Notes: generated by a model not told the origin, from the sequence alone. DNA of 64,000 nt from Streptacidiphilus jiangxiensis (GCF_900109465.1 NZ_FOAZ01000026.1:1-64000), one strand, 5' to 3'. Positions 45,357 to 54,972 are shown, numbered from the stretch's first letter. Made by a program: numbers and translations.

Positions 45357-45851
45357 CTACGGGCAGGTGTGCCAGGCGTGGGAGACGACCTTGACCAGCT
45401 CGGGGTCGTCCAGGAGCGGACCGTTCTCGAAGCCGTCGGCGGTGGCGCCGAAGACGAACGACGTCCGGATGCCGCCCGACTCGCGGTCGAGCAGGAGTTG
45501 GCTCCGCAGTTTCGGCGTCGGCGGCTCGGTGTAGCCCGCGGCGGTCAGCACCGGGCGGAGGAGCGAGAGACCGACGCCCTCGGCGGGGTGGTCGAGCACC
45601 TGGCCGTGCCAGACCGGCACGACCATCATCTCCACCACCCGGCAACGGCAGACCTCGAGCTGCAGGTTGCCGTAGCCGAACCAGCGCGGCCACCTGCTCC
45701 TCTCGTGCACCGGGCCGCCCTCCCCGGCCGGGCCGTGGCGATCGGCCAGTTCCGCCAGGGAGGCGCGGCAGCCGATGCCGTCGATCCGGTCGGTGCGGGC
45801 CAGCTCGACCAGCAGGCGCACCGCCGCGTCGATCTCCCCCGGGTCGCCCAC
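45357..45851 (-). CDS. Conserved hypothetical protein
   Basis: The product is 164 aa and soluble, with an RWFGYGNLQLEVCRCRVVEMMVVPVWHG core. I do not recognise a family. It begins with GTG one base after the dtd stop (TGACGTG), so it is probably translated together with dtd. It is convergent with ygfZ, 3 nt apart. Confidence 0.7.
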   Translation of the reverse strand: MGDPGEIDAAVRLLVELARTDRIDGIGCRASLAELADRHGPAGEGGPVHERSRWPRWFGYGNLQLEVCRCRVVEMMVVPVWHGQVLDHPAEGVGLSLLRPVLTAAGYTEPPTPKLRSQLLLDRESGGIRTSFVFGATADGFENGPLLDDPELVKVVSHAWHTCP

Positions 45852-45852
45852 G

Positions 45853-46278
45853 TCAGAACTCCAGCACGACCGTGAAGGGCCCGTCGTTGGTCAACGACAC
45901 CTTCATGTCCGCGCCGAAGCGTCCCGTTGCCACCGTCGCGCCGAGGGCGCGGAGTTGGGCGACGACCTCGTCGACCAGGGGCTCGGCCACGGGGCCGGGC
46001 GCCGCCGCGTTCCAGGTGGGGCGACGGCCCTTGCGGGCGTCGCCGTAGAGGGTGAACTGGCTGATCACCAGCAGCGGGGCGTTCAGGTCCGAGCAGGACT
46101 TCTCGCCCTCCAGGATGCGGAGCGACCACAGCTTCCGTGCCATCAGCGCGGCCTGTTCGGGGGTGTCCTCGTGGGTCACCCCGACCAGGACGCACAGACC
46201 CGGTCCCAGGATGGACCCGACGACCTCGCCGTCGACGGTCACGCTTGCCTCGGTCACCCGCTGAGCCACTGCACGCAT
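45853..46278 (-). CDS. dtd: D-aminoacyl-tRNA deacylase
   Basis: The product is 141 aa, normal for DTD. Start [13 protein letters not shown]; catalytic loop [15 protein letters not shown]; Gly-cis-Pro motif NDGPFT (usually NxGPVT, so Val is Phe here). It removes D-amino acids from mischarged tRNA. ATG 46278 gives the canonical N-terminus; the extension to 46341 is spurious. Confidence 0.95.
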   Translation of the reverse strand: MRAVAQRVTEASVTVDGEVVGSILGPGLCVLVGVTHEDTPEQAALMARKLWSLRILEGEKSCSDLNAPLLVISQFTLYGDARKGRRPTWNAAAPGPVAEPLVDEVVAQLRALGATVATGRFGADMKVSLTNDGPFTVVLEF

Positions 46279-46313
46279 GCCCCTATTCTCCGGCACGCCG
46301 GTACTGGGCCGTT

Positions 46314-46350
46314 CGTGGGGGCGTGCGGAGGATGTCCGCACGCCCCCACG
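46314..46350. promoter_or_regulatory. Perfect 16-bp hairpin in the dtd-rsiG intergenic region
   Basis: CGTGGGGGCGTGCGGA (46314-46329) pairs perfectly with 46335-46350 around a GGATG loop. It lies between the divergent dtd and rsiG starts (195-nt gap, no gene), not after any gene end, so it is not an ordinary terminator. It may be a regulator site or a structured 5' UTR element. Confidence 0.5.
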
Positions 46351-46473
46351 CCGACCCCGCGAGGGCCGTGCGCTGGGGATATGCGGCGGTCGTACTTATC
46401 ACCGTCATTCGCCACGGGCCCGATCGGGTGCAGCCGTCGACGAACCCTCGTCCGACGATGGCACGATGCACCC

Positions 46474-47016
46474 GTGGGACACCAAGACGACCTCGCCGCG
46501 CCCCTCGTGCCCGCTCCTCCCGGGACGGGCCTCGCCGCGCTGGGCCTGGACGAGCTGCGCACCCTACGGCGCGAGGCCCAGCAGGAGGAGGCCGACCTGT
46601 CCTACCTGCGGCGCCTGCTGCAGGGTCGGGTCGACATCCTGCGCGCCGAGCTGGACCGGCGCAGCGCGCTGGCCGAGGCGCCTGCGGACACCCTTCTGGA
46701 GCATCTGCCGGAGATCCTCGCGGACATCCCGTCCCAGGTGCGGCACTCCGCCCGCCACCTCACCGTCTCCACACCGAGCAGCCGCCAGTACCGGGCGCTC
46801 GCGGACGAACTCATGGCCGACGCCAGGCTCGCGGACCTCACCGGTCAGAGCGACGGGCAGCTGCTCGCGGCCTGCCGCCGGCTCAGCGCGCACGAGCGCG
46901 GCATCTCCCGGCGGCGTCACCGGCTCCAGCGGACGGTGGACGAGTGCAGCGCGGAGATCGCACGCAGGTACCGTGAAGGGGAAGCACGCGTCGACGACCT
47001 GCTCACCGGCGGGTGA
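46474..47016 (+). CDS. rsiG: Anti-sigma factor RsiG (c-di-GMP-dependent; formerly AmfC-like)
   Basis: The product is 180 aa, helical and highly charged. The two c-di-GMP signatures E(X3)S(X2)R(X3)Q(X3)D are both exact: EADLSYLRRLLQGRVD near residue 37 and ERGISRRRHRLQRTVD near residue 147. In S. venezuelae RsiG uses these to bind c-di-GMP and then sequester the sporulation sigma factor WhiG. The start is GTG 46474. Older annotation calls this family 'aerial mycelium formation protein AmfC'. It is the strongest sign that the organism sporulates. Confidence 0.93.
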   Translation: MGHQDDLAAPLVPAPPGTGLAALGLDELRTLRREAQQEEADLSYLRRLLQGRVDILRAELDRRSALAEAPADTLLEHLPEILADIPSQVRHSARHLTVSTPSSRQYRALADELMADARLADLTGQSDGQLLAACRRLSAHERGISRRRHRLQRTVDECSAEIARRYREGEARVDDLLTGG

Positions 47017-47062
47017 CCCCGGCCGAGGGCGGTCCCCCTGGAAGGTTCCAAGGCACACCCTC

Positions 47063-48049
47063 ATGTCTGCACCCTCTGCTCCCTCCTCCGCCTCCCTGCC
47101 CGCCGACCTGCCGGTCCTGGCCGAGGTCGTCCGTTCCGGTTTCGTCGAGGGCCACCACCGCGGCTCGCTGGTGATCCTCGCCGCCGACGGCAGCGTCGAC
47201 TTCGCCCTCGGCGTCCCCGAGCTCCCCGTCTTTCCGCGCTCCAGCAACAAGCCGATGCAGGCCACGGCCGTGCTGCGGACCGGCCTGGACCTGGACGGCG
47301 TGTTCCTCGCCCTCGCGGCGGCCAGCCACTCCGCGGAAACGTTTCACCTCGAGGCCGTCCGCAAGATCCTCGCCTCTGCCGGCCTGGACGAGTCCGACCT
47401 GCAGACCCCTCCCTCCCTCTCCCTCGACGAGGACGAGGCCGAGGCGTGGATACGCGCCGGCGGCCGGCGTGAGCGCATCCTGATGGACTGCTCCGGCAAG
47501 CACGCGGCGATGCTCGCGTCCTGCGTCCACAACGGCTGGGACACCGCGACCTACCTCGACGAGAACCACCCGGTCCAGGTCGAGGCCCGCGCCACGCTGG
47601 AGGAGCTGAGCGGCGAGCCGGTCGCCGCGGTCGGCACCGACGGCTGCGGCGCGCCGCTGATGGCCGTCAGCCTCGTCGCGCTGGCGCGCGCCTTCCGCGC
47701 CCACGTCCTGGCCGACCCCGGCACCCCGCAGCGCCGCGTCGCCGACGCGATGCGCGCGCACCCCGAGTACGTCGCGGGCACCCGCCGCATCGACACCTGG
47801 CTGATGCGCGCGGTCCCGGGCGCGATGGCCAAGATGGGTGCGGAGTCCGTCCAGGCCGTCGCCCTCCCGGACGGCCGCGCCCTCGCCTTCAAGATCGACG
47901 ACGGTGCGAAGCGGGCCCTGGGCCCGGTCCTCGCGGCAGCCCTGCGCCGCATGGGCGTCACCACCGAGGACGACACTCTCGACCGCATCGCGGCAGCCCC
48001 GCTCCTCGGCGGCGGAGCGCCGGTCGGCGAGGTCCGGGCCGCGTTCTAG
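47063..48049 (+). CDS. L-asparaginase II family protein
   Basis: The product is 328 aa. Motifs include EVVRSGFVEGHHRGSLV, PRSSNKPMQATA, MDCSGKHAAMLASC and VGTDGCGAPLMAVSL, as in the RsAII/ReAV-type asparaginase II family. It hydrolyses asparagine to aspartate and ammonia. The CSGK and GTDGCG elements supply the Ser-Lys and Cys zinc-site residues. It lies 46 nt after rsiG, and its stop codon touches repeat copy B. Confidence 0.9.
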   Translation: MSAPSAPSSASLPADLPVLAEVVRSGFVEGHHRGSLVILAADGSVDFALGVPELPVFPRSSNKPMQATAVLRTGLDLDGVFLALAAASHSAETFHLEAVRKILASAGLDESDLQTPPSLSLDEDEAEAWIRAGGRRERILMDCSGKHAAMLASCVHNGWDTATYLDENHPVQVEARATLEELSGEPVAAVGTDGCGAPLMAVSLVALARAFRAHVLADPGTPQRRVADAMRAHPEYVAGTRRIDTWLMRAVPGAMAKMGAESVQAVALPDGRALAFKIDDGAKRALGPVLAAALRRMGVTTEDDTLDRIAAAPLLGGGAPVGEVRAAF

Positions 48050-48174
48050 TTGCACTATCCAGGGGCGCGAGGAACTGCGCGAGCAACCATTGGCGTGCGG
48101 ATGGCCCTGCGCGTTGAGGAGCATCCGCACGTCGGTGTCTTGTCGCGCAGTCCTCGCGCCCCTGGAGGTGCAAC
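48049..48174. repeat. Dispersed palindromic element, copy B
   Basis: The core 48059-48165 starts CCAGGGGCGCGAGGAACTGC and ends with its inverted counterpart GCAGTCCTCGCGCCCCTGG. Outer arms GTTGCA (48049-48054) and TGCAAC (48169-48174) extend the inverted repeat. A second stem (GTGCGGATG with CATCCGCAC) lies inside. It fills the gap between the convergent asparaginase and YbjN genes and could act as terminator for both. Confidence 0.85.
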
Positions 48175-48192
48175 GACCCGCGGTGGCGAAAG

Positions 48193-48720
48193 CTAGCCCT
48201 CCGCCCCGGTGATCCGGCCGAAGGCCTCGAGGTTGCGGGTGGACTCGCCGCGCTTGACGCGCCACTCCCACTCGCGGCGGATCGCCGTCGCGAAGCCCAG
48301 CTCCAGCAGCTGGTTGAACGGCTCGTCCGCGTTCTCCAGGACCGTGCCCAGCAGCCGGTCGACCTCCTCCGCCGTCACGGCGGCCAGCGGGAGCCGACCC
48401 ACCAGGTACACGTCCCCGAGCCGGTCCAGCGCGTAGGCGAGGCCGTAGATGCGGGTGTTGCGCTCCAGCAGCCAGCGGAAGAACTCCTCGAACTTCTCGT
48501 CCGGCCGCCGCACCACGAACGCGTTCAGTGACAGCGTCTGCTCGCCGACGCGCAACGAGCACGTCGTGGAGAGCTTGCGCGTGCCCGGGAGCTGGGCCAC
48601 GAACGTCCACGGATCATCGGACGGCTGCTCCCAGGCGACCCCGGACTCCTCCAGCGCGGCCCGCAGCACCTCGGCCACCCGGACCCGCGCCGCCTGCCCT
48701 GTGTCCCGCTCTTCACCCAT
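48193..48720 (-). CDS. YbjN/Tir-chaperone-like domain protein
   Basis: The product is 175 aa. The pattern WTFVAQLPGTRKLSTTCSLRVGEQTLSLNAFVVRRPDE and FRWLLERNTRIYGLAYALDRLGDVYLVGRLPL is that of the YbjN fold (type III secretion chaperone-like), common next to mshA in actinobacteria. The role is unknown. ATG 48720 is preferred to the longer frame that runs into mshA. It lies 10 nt downstream of mshA. Confidence 0.85.
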   Translation of the reverse strand: MGEERDTGQAARVRVAEVLRAALEESGVAWEQPSDDPWTFVAQLPGTRKLSTTCSLRVGEQTLSLNAFVVRRPDEKFEEFFRWLLERNTRIYGLAYALDRLGDVYLVGRLPLAAVTAEEVDRLLGTVLENADEPFNQLLELGFATAIRREWEWRVKRGESTRNLEAFGRITGAEG

Positions 48721-48730
48721 GCTCGGCACG

Positions 48731-50089
48731 TTACCGTGCCGTAGCCGCCGCCATCCCGTGGGACTGCGCCGCGCGCGTCCGGGCGATGGAGTCGGCGTAC
48801 AGCTCGGCCGTGGTGCGGGCCGCCGCGTCCCACCCGAAGGCGCGCGCATGACGCGCGGCCGCCGCGCCCATGCGGGCGCCCAGCTCGGGGTGGTCGACGA
48901 AGCGGCGCAGGGTCCGCGCCCAGGCGCGGAGGTCGTGGCCGTGGACGAGGAAGCCCGTCTCGCCGTCGCGCACCGCGACGGGCAGGCCGCCGACCGCGGC
49001 GGCGACGACGGGGGTGCCGCAGGCCTGGGCCTCGAGGGCGACCAGGCCGAAGGACTCGCTGTGGGAGGGCATCACCAGGGCGGTCGCGGCCCGGTACCAG
49101 TCCGCGAGCTCCGCGTGCGAGACCGGCGGCTGGAAGCGGATGACGTCGCAGACGCCCAGCTGGGCCGCGAGCTTCTGCAGGGCCTCGGGCTTGGCCATGC
49201 CGCTGCCGCTGGGGCCGCCGACGATCGGGACGACGATGCGGCTGCGCAGTTCGGGTGACTCGTCCAGCAGTTGCGCGACCGCGCGGACGAGCACGTCGGG
49301 GGCCTTGAGCGGCTGTATTCGGCCCGCGAAGAGGAGGACCACCGCGTCGACCGGCAGCCCGAGCCGGGAGCGGATGGCCCGTACCCGTGCCGCCTCGGCG
49401 GCCGGGTCCAGCGGCTTGTCCAGGGCGTCGCCGACGGGGCCGGTGGGCGTGGCCGTGGCGGGACGGAAGACCTCCAGGTTCACACCCGGGTGGACGACGG
49501 AGAGCTGCTCCGGGTGCGCGCCGTAGTGGTGCGCGAGCTGCTGCGCCTCCTCGTCGGTGTTGGCGATCAGCCGGTCGGCCGCGGCGACGACCTGCGATTC
49601 GCCGATGACGCGGGCGGCGGGCTCGGGTGTGTCGCCCATCGCGAGGGAGGCGTTCTTGACCTTGGCCATGGTGTGCATGGTGTGCACCAGCGGCACGCCC
49701 CAGCGGTCGGCGGCGAGCCAGCCGACCTGGCCGGAGAGCCAGTAGTGCGAGTGCACGACGTCGTAGTGGCCCGGGCGGTGCCCGGCCTCGGTGCGCAGCA
49801 CGCCGTGGGTGAACGCGCAGAGCTGGGCCGGCAGGTCCTCCTTCAGCAGCCCCTCGTAGGGGCCTGCCGTGACATGCCTCACCAGCACGCCGGGGGCCAG
49901 CTCCACGAGCGGGGGCAGCTCCGACGCGGTGGCACGGGTGAAGATCTCCACCTCGGTGCCCTGCTCCGCGAGGCGCTTGGACAGCTCCACGATGTAGACG
50001 TTCATGCCCCCCGCGTCGCCGGTTCCCGGCTGGTGGAGCGGGGAGGTGTGCACGCTCAGCATGGCGACTCGGGCGGGCTGATGGGTCAC
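48731..50089 (-). CDS. mshA: D-inositol-3-phosphate glycosyltransferase
   Basis: The product is 452 aa and a GT4 glycosyltransferase. The N-terminal acceptor loop [19 protein letters not shown] and [15 protein letters not shown] are diagnostic for MshA. The C-terminal sugar-nucleotide site is in [25 protein letters not shown]. It joins GlcNAc from UDP-GlcNAc to inositol-3-phosphate, the first step of mycothiol synthesis. GTG 50089 follows GAGGACGAGC. mshD, the last step, is at 25745-26593. Confidence 0.96.
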   Translation of the reverse strand: MTHQPARVAMLSVHTSPLHQPGTGDAGGMNVYIVELSKRLAEQGTEVEIFTRATASELPPLVELAPGVLVRHVTAGPYEGLLKEDLPAQLCAFTHGVLRTEAGHRPGHYDVVHSHYWLSGQVGWLAADRWGVPLVHTMHTMAKVKNASLAMGDTPEPAARVIGESQVVAAADRLIANTDEEAQQLAHHYGAHPEQLSVVHPGVNLEVFRPATATPTGPVGDALDKPLDPAAEAARVRAIRSRLGLPVDAVVLLFAGRIQPLKAPDVLVRAVAQLLDESPELRSRIVVPIVGGPSGSGMAKPEALQKLAAQLGVCDVIRFQPPVSHAELADWYRAATALVMPSHSESFGLVALEAQACGTPVVAAAVGGLPVAVRDGETGFLVHGHDLRAWARTLRRFVDHPELGARMGAAAARHARAFGWDAAARTTAELYADSIARTRAAQSHGMAAATAR

Positions 50090-50242
50090 CGCTCGTCCTC
50101 TTTCCGGTCCTGGGCCGTCCTGCGTCGTCCTTCGACACTGGTGCAACCGCACTGTCGGCCCAGCGATTCCCGCCCACCTCCACGGTACCTGGACGCTCAC
50201 CCGGGGTGCTGGCACGGCGGTCGCCCGGATACGCTGCGTGAC

Positions 50243-51067
50243 ATGGGTGCGGTGGCGGCGGGCAGGGGAGCGGGACGACCGGGAAAGCCGGTCGGCGCGA
50301 TCACCCGGGGCACGACCAATCCGAACCGGCTCCGTCGCCAGGACCGCTGGATCGCCCACGCGCTCGCCCCCGCCCTGCGCCGCGCGGACGCCCCTCCGGT
50401 GGCGGTGGACCTCGGCTACGGCGCCGCCCCCTGGACGGCCGTCGAGCTCTTCGACCGACTGCGGGAAGTGCGGGCGGACGTCCGCATGGTCGGCATCGAG
50501 ATCGAGCCGGACCGGGTCGCCGCCGCGCAGCGGGTTGCGCGGCCGCCGGCGCTGACCTTCCGCCGGGGCGGCTTCGAGGTGCCGCTGGACGGCCAGGAGC
50601 GTCCGCTGCTGATCCGCGCGGCGAACGTGCTGCGCCAGTACGAGGAGGACGAGGTCGAGGCGGTGTGGGCGCGGCTGTGCGCGCGGCTCGCGCCGGACGG
50701 GCTGCTGGTCGAGGGCACGTGCGACGAGATCGGCCGCAAGCAGGTCTGGGTCGCGCTCGGCCCCGAGGGCCCGCGCACGCTGACGCTCTCGGCGCACCTC
50801 GCCTCGCTCGACCGTCCCTCGGACCTGGCGGAGCGGCTGCCGAAGGCGCTGATCCACCGCAATGTCCCGGGCGAGCCGGTGCACGCCTTCCTCCGCGACC
50901 TCGATCGCGCGTGGGCGGCGTCGGCGCCCTATGCGGACTTCGGCGTCCGTCAGCGCTGGCTCGCCACGACCCGCACCGTCGCCGAGTCCTGGCCCGTCAC
51001 CGACACCCCGACCCGCCGCCGCCTCGGCGAACTCACCATCCGCTGGGACGCCGTCGCTCCGGCGTGA
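50243..51067 (+). CDS. Class I SAM-dependent methyltransferase-like protein
   Basis: The product is 274 aa. SAM-binding motif [18 protein letters not shown], motif [16 protein letters not shown], then [15 protein letters not shown]. The substrate is unknown. It is divergent from mshA, with 153 nt between starts and no other gene. Downstream lies palindromic repeat copy C. Confidence 0.82.
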   Translation: MGAVAAGRGAGRPGKPVGAITRGTTNPNRLRRQDRWIAHALAPALRRADAPPVAVDLGYGAAPWTAVELFDRLREVRADVRMVGIEIEPDRVAAAQRVARPPALTFRRGGFEVPLDGQERPLLIRAANVLRQYEEDEVEAVWARLCARLAPDGLLVEGTCDEIGRKQVWVALGPEGPRTLTLSAHLASLDRPSDLAERLPKALIHRNVPGEPVHAFLRDLDRAWAASAPYADFGVRQRWLATTRTVAESWPVTDTPTRRRLGELTIRWDAVAPA

Positions 51068-51070
51068 GCC

Positions 51071-51187
51071 CCCCAGGGGCGCGGGGAACTGCGCGACGAG
51101 CCACTGACGAGCGGATGGTCCTCGTTGTGCAGGGCCATCCGCTCCGGGTGGTTGCTCGCGCAGTTCCCCGCGCCCCTGGATAGTGCA
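51071..51187. repeat. Dispersed palindromic element, copy C
   Basis: The core 51071-51177 begins CCAGGGGCGCGGGGAACTGC and ends GCAGTTCCCCGCGCCCCTGG, a near-perfect 20-bp terminal inverted repeat. The right flank ATAGTGCAAC mirrors the left flank of copy B (GTTGCACTAT). The inner stem is GAGCGGATGG/CCATCCGCTC. It lies 4 nt after the methyltransferase stop, before the NlpC/P60 gene. Confidence 0.87.
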
Positions 51188-51251
51188 ACTTATCCATGGC
51201 AGCATCTCGATCTGACGCACCGTCAGAACAGGTTGGCCCCGGGAGGCTGTC

Positions 51252-52286
51252 GTGGCACGCTCTCGTCGTTGGGACCTCGCGCTCCTCGCCGGTGTCGTGC
51301 TCGCGTTGGTGCCGACCGCTGCCCCGCCCGCCCAGGCCGCTCCGCCCGCCACCCGACTTGCCGCGCTGCAGGCGCAGATCGCCTCGCTCTACCAGCAGGC
51401 CGAAGCGGCGACCGCCGCCTACGACACCGCGACCCAGGCGATCACCCAGCAGCAGACCCAGATCCTCGCGCTGGCGCGCGAGATCGTCGCCGAGCAGGCG
51501 CAGGTGGACCAGCTCACCTCCGTCGTCGGGCAGATCGCCGCGGGGGAGTACGACGGAGAAGCCCTGGCCGGCAATCAGACGCTGCAGCTCCTGCTCGCGC
51601 AGGACCCGCAGGCCTACCTGGCCCAACTCCCGCTCGCCTCTCAGGCCATGGGGTCGGTTGCGAGCACGCTCCAGCAACTGCAGCAGGCCAGGGCGGCACT
51701 GGCCGCCTACGGGGAGCAGGCCACGGCCGACTGGGAGGCGCTCGCCAAGGACCAGGCGACCGCCGCCGGCGCCGTCGCGGAGATCAAGGCACGGCTGGCG
51801 AAGGCGCAGGCTCTGCTCGCCTCCCTCTCCGCGCCCGACCTGGCGGTGCTCCAGCAGCTCCAGGCCGCGTCGGCCTATGCCCGGCAGATGGCCTGGCGCG
51901 CCTCACTCACCGCCGCGCAGCTGGCCCGCCAGGCGTCCGGACCGGCGCAGGCGGCCATCGCGTACGCCGTGGCGCAGATCGGCAAGCCGTATCTCTGGGG
52001 CGCGGTGGGGCCGGGGAGCTTCGACTGCTCGGGGCTGACCATGCGGGCCTGGCAGGCCGCCGGCATCGACATCCCCCGGACCTCGCAGGAGCAGTGGGCG
52101 CAGCTGCGGCACGTCTCCGTCTCGGACCTGCGGCCCGGTGATCTCGTCGTCTACTTCCGCGACGCGACGCACGTCGCGCTCTATGTCGGCGACGGGGCGA
52201 TCATCCAGGCCCCGCACCCCGGCGGGGTGGTGGAGCTGGCCGCCGCCGGCTCGATGCCCATTCTGGGCGTGGTCAGACCCGACTGA
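51252..52286 (+). CDS. Secreted NlpC/P60 peptidoglycan endopeptidase with coiled-coil
   Basis: The product is 344 aa. A signal peptide ends near APPAQAAPP, followed by a long Gln/Ala-rich coiled coil (about 40-220, RipA/PcsB-like) and an NlpC/P60 domain (about 230-340) with Cys in [10 protein letters not shown], His in ATHVALYVG, and His in APHPGG. It cuts peptide crosslinks in the wall; the coiled coil probably mediates autoinhibition or FtsEX-type activation. The start is GTG 51252 after GGGAGGC. Confidence 0.92.
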   Translation: MARSRRWDLALLAGVVLALVPTAAPPAQAAPPATRLAALQAQIASLYQQAEAATAAYDTATQAITQQQTQILALAREIVAEQAQVDQLTSVVGQIAAGEYDGEALAGNQTLQLLLAQDPQAYLAQLPLASQAMGSVASTLQQLQQARAALAAYGEQATADWEALAKDQATAAGAVAEIKARLAKAQALLASLSAPDLAVLQQLQAASAYARQMAWRASLTAAQLARQASGPAQAAIAYAVAQIGKPYLWGAVGPGSFDCSGLTMRAWQAAGIDIPRTSQEQWAQLRHVSVSDLRPGDLVVYFRDATHVALYVGDGAIIQAPHPGGVVELAAAGSMPILGVVRPD

Positions 52287-52349
52287 CGAGAGCGCAGGAG
52301 GCGTAGGAGATCGCAAAAGCTAAGTTCACTCGAACGAGTTATCGAATAA

Positions 52350-52384
52350 CCATGGTGGATTGACGCCCCATCAGTCCACCATGG
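52350..52384. terminator. Hairpin overlapping the macrodomain gene 3' end
   Basis: CCATGGTGGA (52350-52359) pairs perfectly with TCCACCATGG (52375-52384). The right arm is in the last codons of the macrodomain gene, so the stem spans its stop codon. It may terminate both convergent genes. Confidence 0.65.
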
Positions 52385-52943
52385 GTCCGTGCGACAACTC
52401 CTGCAACACCTGCTCGAAGACGCCGTAGGCGTCCGCCCCGAACAGCACGAACCGCGCCTCGTCGAGGGCCTCGCCGAGGCTCCCCTTCCGTTCCAGCTCC
52501 AGCACCTCGCCCAGCGCGGTCCGCGCCGCGCTCTCCATCGGCCAGCCGTAGACGCCGGTCGAGACCGCCGGCAGGGCCACGCTGCGCGCGCCCAACTCCG
52601 CAGCGATCCGCAGCGACTCGCGATAGCAGGAGGCCAGCAGCTCCGTCCGCCGGGCCAGCTCCGGCGCCCCGTCCTCGGGGCGCGGATGGACGGGCCCGAC
52701 GGTGTGGATCACCCAGCGGGCCGGGAGCCGGCCCGCCGTCGTGGCCACCGCCTGACCGGTCGGCAGGCCCTTGCCGTAGTGCCCGGCGCGCAGCGCGCGG
52801 CACGCGGCCAGGATCTCCGGTCCGCCCGCCCGGTGGATCGCCCCGTCCACCCCGCCGCCGCCCAGCAACGAGGAGTTCGCCGCGTTGACGATCGCGTCCA
52901 CCCGCTGCCGGGTGATGTCACCCTGGGTCAGCGTGATCTCCAT
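52371..52943 (-). CDS. Macro domain protein, O-acetyl-ADP-ribose deacetylase type
   Basis: The product is 190 aa. MacroD-type motifs: DAIVNAANSSLLGGGGVDGAIHRAGG and ALPAVSTGVYGWPME, with catalytic Asp in GVDGAIH. It likely removes ADP-ribose or hydrolyses O-acetyl-ADP-ribose. GGGAGCCCGTG precedes the ATG at 52943. The 249-nt gap upstream to the phosphatase gene shows no gene I can support. Confidence 0.93.
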   Translation of the reverse strand: MEITLTQGDITRQRVDAIVNAANSSLLGGGGVDGAIHRAGGPEILAACRALRAGHYGKGLPTGQAVATTAGRLPARWVIHTVGPVHPRPEDGAPELARRTELLASCYRESLRIAAELGARSVALPAVSTGVYGWPMESAARTALGEVLELERKGSLGEALDEARFVLFGADAYGVFEQVLQELSHGPMVD

Positions 52944-53192
52944 CACGGGCTCCCTTCGGTCCCTCGCACCGTATCCGGCGCCGACGCGGTGCCGCATCCG
53001 CAATACTGCCCAAGCGGCGCACGGAAACTGGCGTGTCACCGGGGGCTCGGCGGTCGTCCGGGGCCCGGAAGCGGATGGGGAGGCTTCGTGGAGCCTGCGT
53101 ACCGGTCGCGAGGAGGCCGCCGGATCATGGTGTTGGGTGGGCACTGCGCACGCCGCCCAGCCGTTACCGACTCGGAGAGAGGGAGGTAGCCG

Positions 53193-54683
53193 ATGTCCGC
53201 CCATGCCGGAGCTGCTTCCAGCGCGGCCGATCAGCAGCGTCCCGCGGGCGCGCCGATACCGCGTCCGCGCCTCTCGACCGCTGCCGTCGGCCGGACCGCG
53301 CCCTCGACCGGTTCCTCCGCCGCCGACCTCTCCCGCGCCGATGCCCGGGCCGACGTGGCCCGTGTCGACGCGCCCCGTGTGGCTGCCCGCGCTGACGCGG
53401 CCCGCGCCGGTGCCGCGTCCGCGCATCCGGCCAACCTCGCCGCCCTGCCCCGTCCCGCGGGCCCGGTCCCGCCGCTCTCGGTGCTGCTGATCGAGGCCGA
53501 CGACGCGGGCGCGGAGTCCGTCCGCAACCTGCTGGCCGAGCTCGGATCCGAGGTGGCCTTCCGCTGGGCGCGGAGCCTCGCCGAGGCGCTGCCGCTGCTC
53601 GGCCACGACACCGCCTGCGTCCTGCTCGACCTCGAACTGCCGGACTCCAGCGGCCTGGAGGACATCCGCACGCTGCTGCGCCGGGCCCCGCACACCGCCG
53701 TCCTCGCCGTCACCGGCACCGTCGACGTGCACCTCGGTGCCGCCGCGGTCGCCGCCGGAGCCCAGGACTTCCTGGTCAAGCAGGAGATGGACGGCCGGCT
53801 GCTGACCCGCGCGGTGCGCTACGCCGTGGAGCGCAAGCGCGCCGACGAGTCCCAGCGCCGCCTGGTCGAGGCGGAGTTGCGCGGCCAGGAGAACGCCCGC
53901 CTGCAGCGCCACCTGCTGCCCACCCCGCTGCTCGACGGCTCCGGGCTGAGCTTCCACGCCCGCTACCGGCCCGGCCGCCGCCGCGCGCTGCTCGGCGGGG
54001 ACTTCTACGACGCCGTCCGCACCTCCGACGGCACCGTCCACGTCGTCATCGGCGACGTCTGCGGCCACGGCCCCGACGAGGCCGCGCTCGGCGTCGCGCT
54101 GCGCATCGCCTGGCGCACCCTGGTCTTCGCGGGCCTCACCGGTGAGGCGCTGCTCGCGACGCTCCAGCGGGTGCTGGAGCACGAGCGGCGCAGCGAGGAG
54201 ATCTTCGCGACGCTGTGCATGCTCGCCATCCGCCCCGACGAGGACGTGGCCGAGCTGCATCTGGCCGGGCACCCGGCCCCGCTGCTGCTGAGCGAGCAGG
54301 GCCCGCCCCTGCTGCTGCCCTACGACGAGGCCGGCCCCGCGCTCGGCCTGCTCGCCGACGGTCAGGGCCACTGGCCCGCGGCCGAGGTGCGACTCAGCGA
54401 CGACTGGGCGCTGATGCTCTACACCGACGGCCTGATCGAGGGGCGGATAGGCGCCGGCACACGTCGCCTGGGCCAGGAGGGGCTGATCGACATGATCGGC
54501 GACCACCACCAGCAGGGCGGCCTGCGCGACGCCCTGCTGATCGACACCGCGATGTCCGAGGTCGAGGACCTCAACGGCGGCGCGCTGGCCGACGACGTCG
54601 CGGTGCTGCTGCTCACCAGGGCCCGTACGGCCCCATGTGATCGTGCTTCTTCTGGCCCTTCCGGCCGCCCCGGGCCGGGCTGA
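53193..54683 (+). CDS. Receiver-SpoIIE-type PP2C serine/threonine phosphatase
   Basis: The product is 496 aa. An Ala-rich, probably disordered N-terminus (about 1-95) precedes a receiver domain (about 98-220: EADDAG acid pair, phospho-Asp in CVLLDLELPDSSGL, Lys in FLVKQE), a helical linker and a PP2C_SIG domain (about 255-480) with metal-binding LLGGDFYDA, GDVCGHGPDEAA and ADDVAVLLL. It is probably a phosphorylation-controlled phosphatase acting on an anti-sigma antagonist, as RsbU/SpoIIE do. GAGGGAGGTAGCC precedes the ATG. Its last 71 nt overlap the convergent DUF2516 gene. Confidence 0.93.
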   Translation: MSAHAGAASSAADQQRPAGAPIPRPRLSTAAVGRTAPSTGSSAADLSRADARADVARVDAPRVAARADAARAGAASAHPANLAALPRPAGPVPPLSVLLIEADDAGAESVRNLLAELGSEVAFRWARSLAEALPLLGHDTACVLLDLELPDSSGLEDIRTLLRRAPHTAVLAVTGTVDVHLGAAAVAAGAQDFLVKQEMDGRLLTRAVRYAVERKRADESQRRLVEAELRGQENARLQRHLLPTPLLDGSGLSFHARYRPGRRRALLGGDFYDAVRTSDGTVHVVIGDVCGHGPDEAALGVALRIAWRTLVFAGLTGEALLATLQRVLEHERRSEEIFATLCMLAIRPDEDVAELHLAGHPAPLLLSEQGPPLLLPYDEAGPALGLLADGQGHWPAAEVRLSDDWALMLYTDGLIEGRIGAGTRRLGQEGLIDMIGDHHQQGGLRDALLIDTAMSEVEDLNGGALADDVAVLLLTRARTAPCDRASSGPSGRPGPG

Positions 54684-54972
54684 CCCGCTTGACCGCGGGC
54701 CGCACGTCGACCATGTAGACGATCGAGGCCACCAGGCCGATCAGCCCGAGGAAGAGACCCATCCCCGGGACGAAGCTGACGGCGGTGCCGACGGCCAGGA
54801 TGATCAGCCAGAACGGCTTGGTCTGCTTGTCCGCGGCGCGGAACGCGTCCTCGCGACGGAAGGCCGCGTCGATCAGGGTGAACACCTTGAACGCCACGAG
54901 CGCCAGCGACACCCAGCCCAGGAACGTGCCGAACGCGTCCGTGAGGATCCCGGAGGCGGAAAGCTGGTTCAT
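54613..54972 (-). CDS. DUF2516 membrane protein
   Basis: The product is 119 aa with three membrane helices (about 15-33, 52-70, 73-90) and a basic C-terminus. It matches mycobacterial Rv0476-type DUF2516 and lies downstream of the HbhA-like and XRE genes in the same order as Rv0476/Rv0475/Rv0474. AAGGAG precedes ATG 54972. The function is unknown. Confidence 0.85.
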   Translation of the reverse strand: MNQLSASGILTDAFGTFLGWVSLALVAFKVFTLIDAAFRREDAFRAADKQTKPFWLIILAVGTAVSFVPGMGLFLGLIGLVASIVYMVDVRPAVKRVSPARGGRKGQKKHDHMGPYGPW

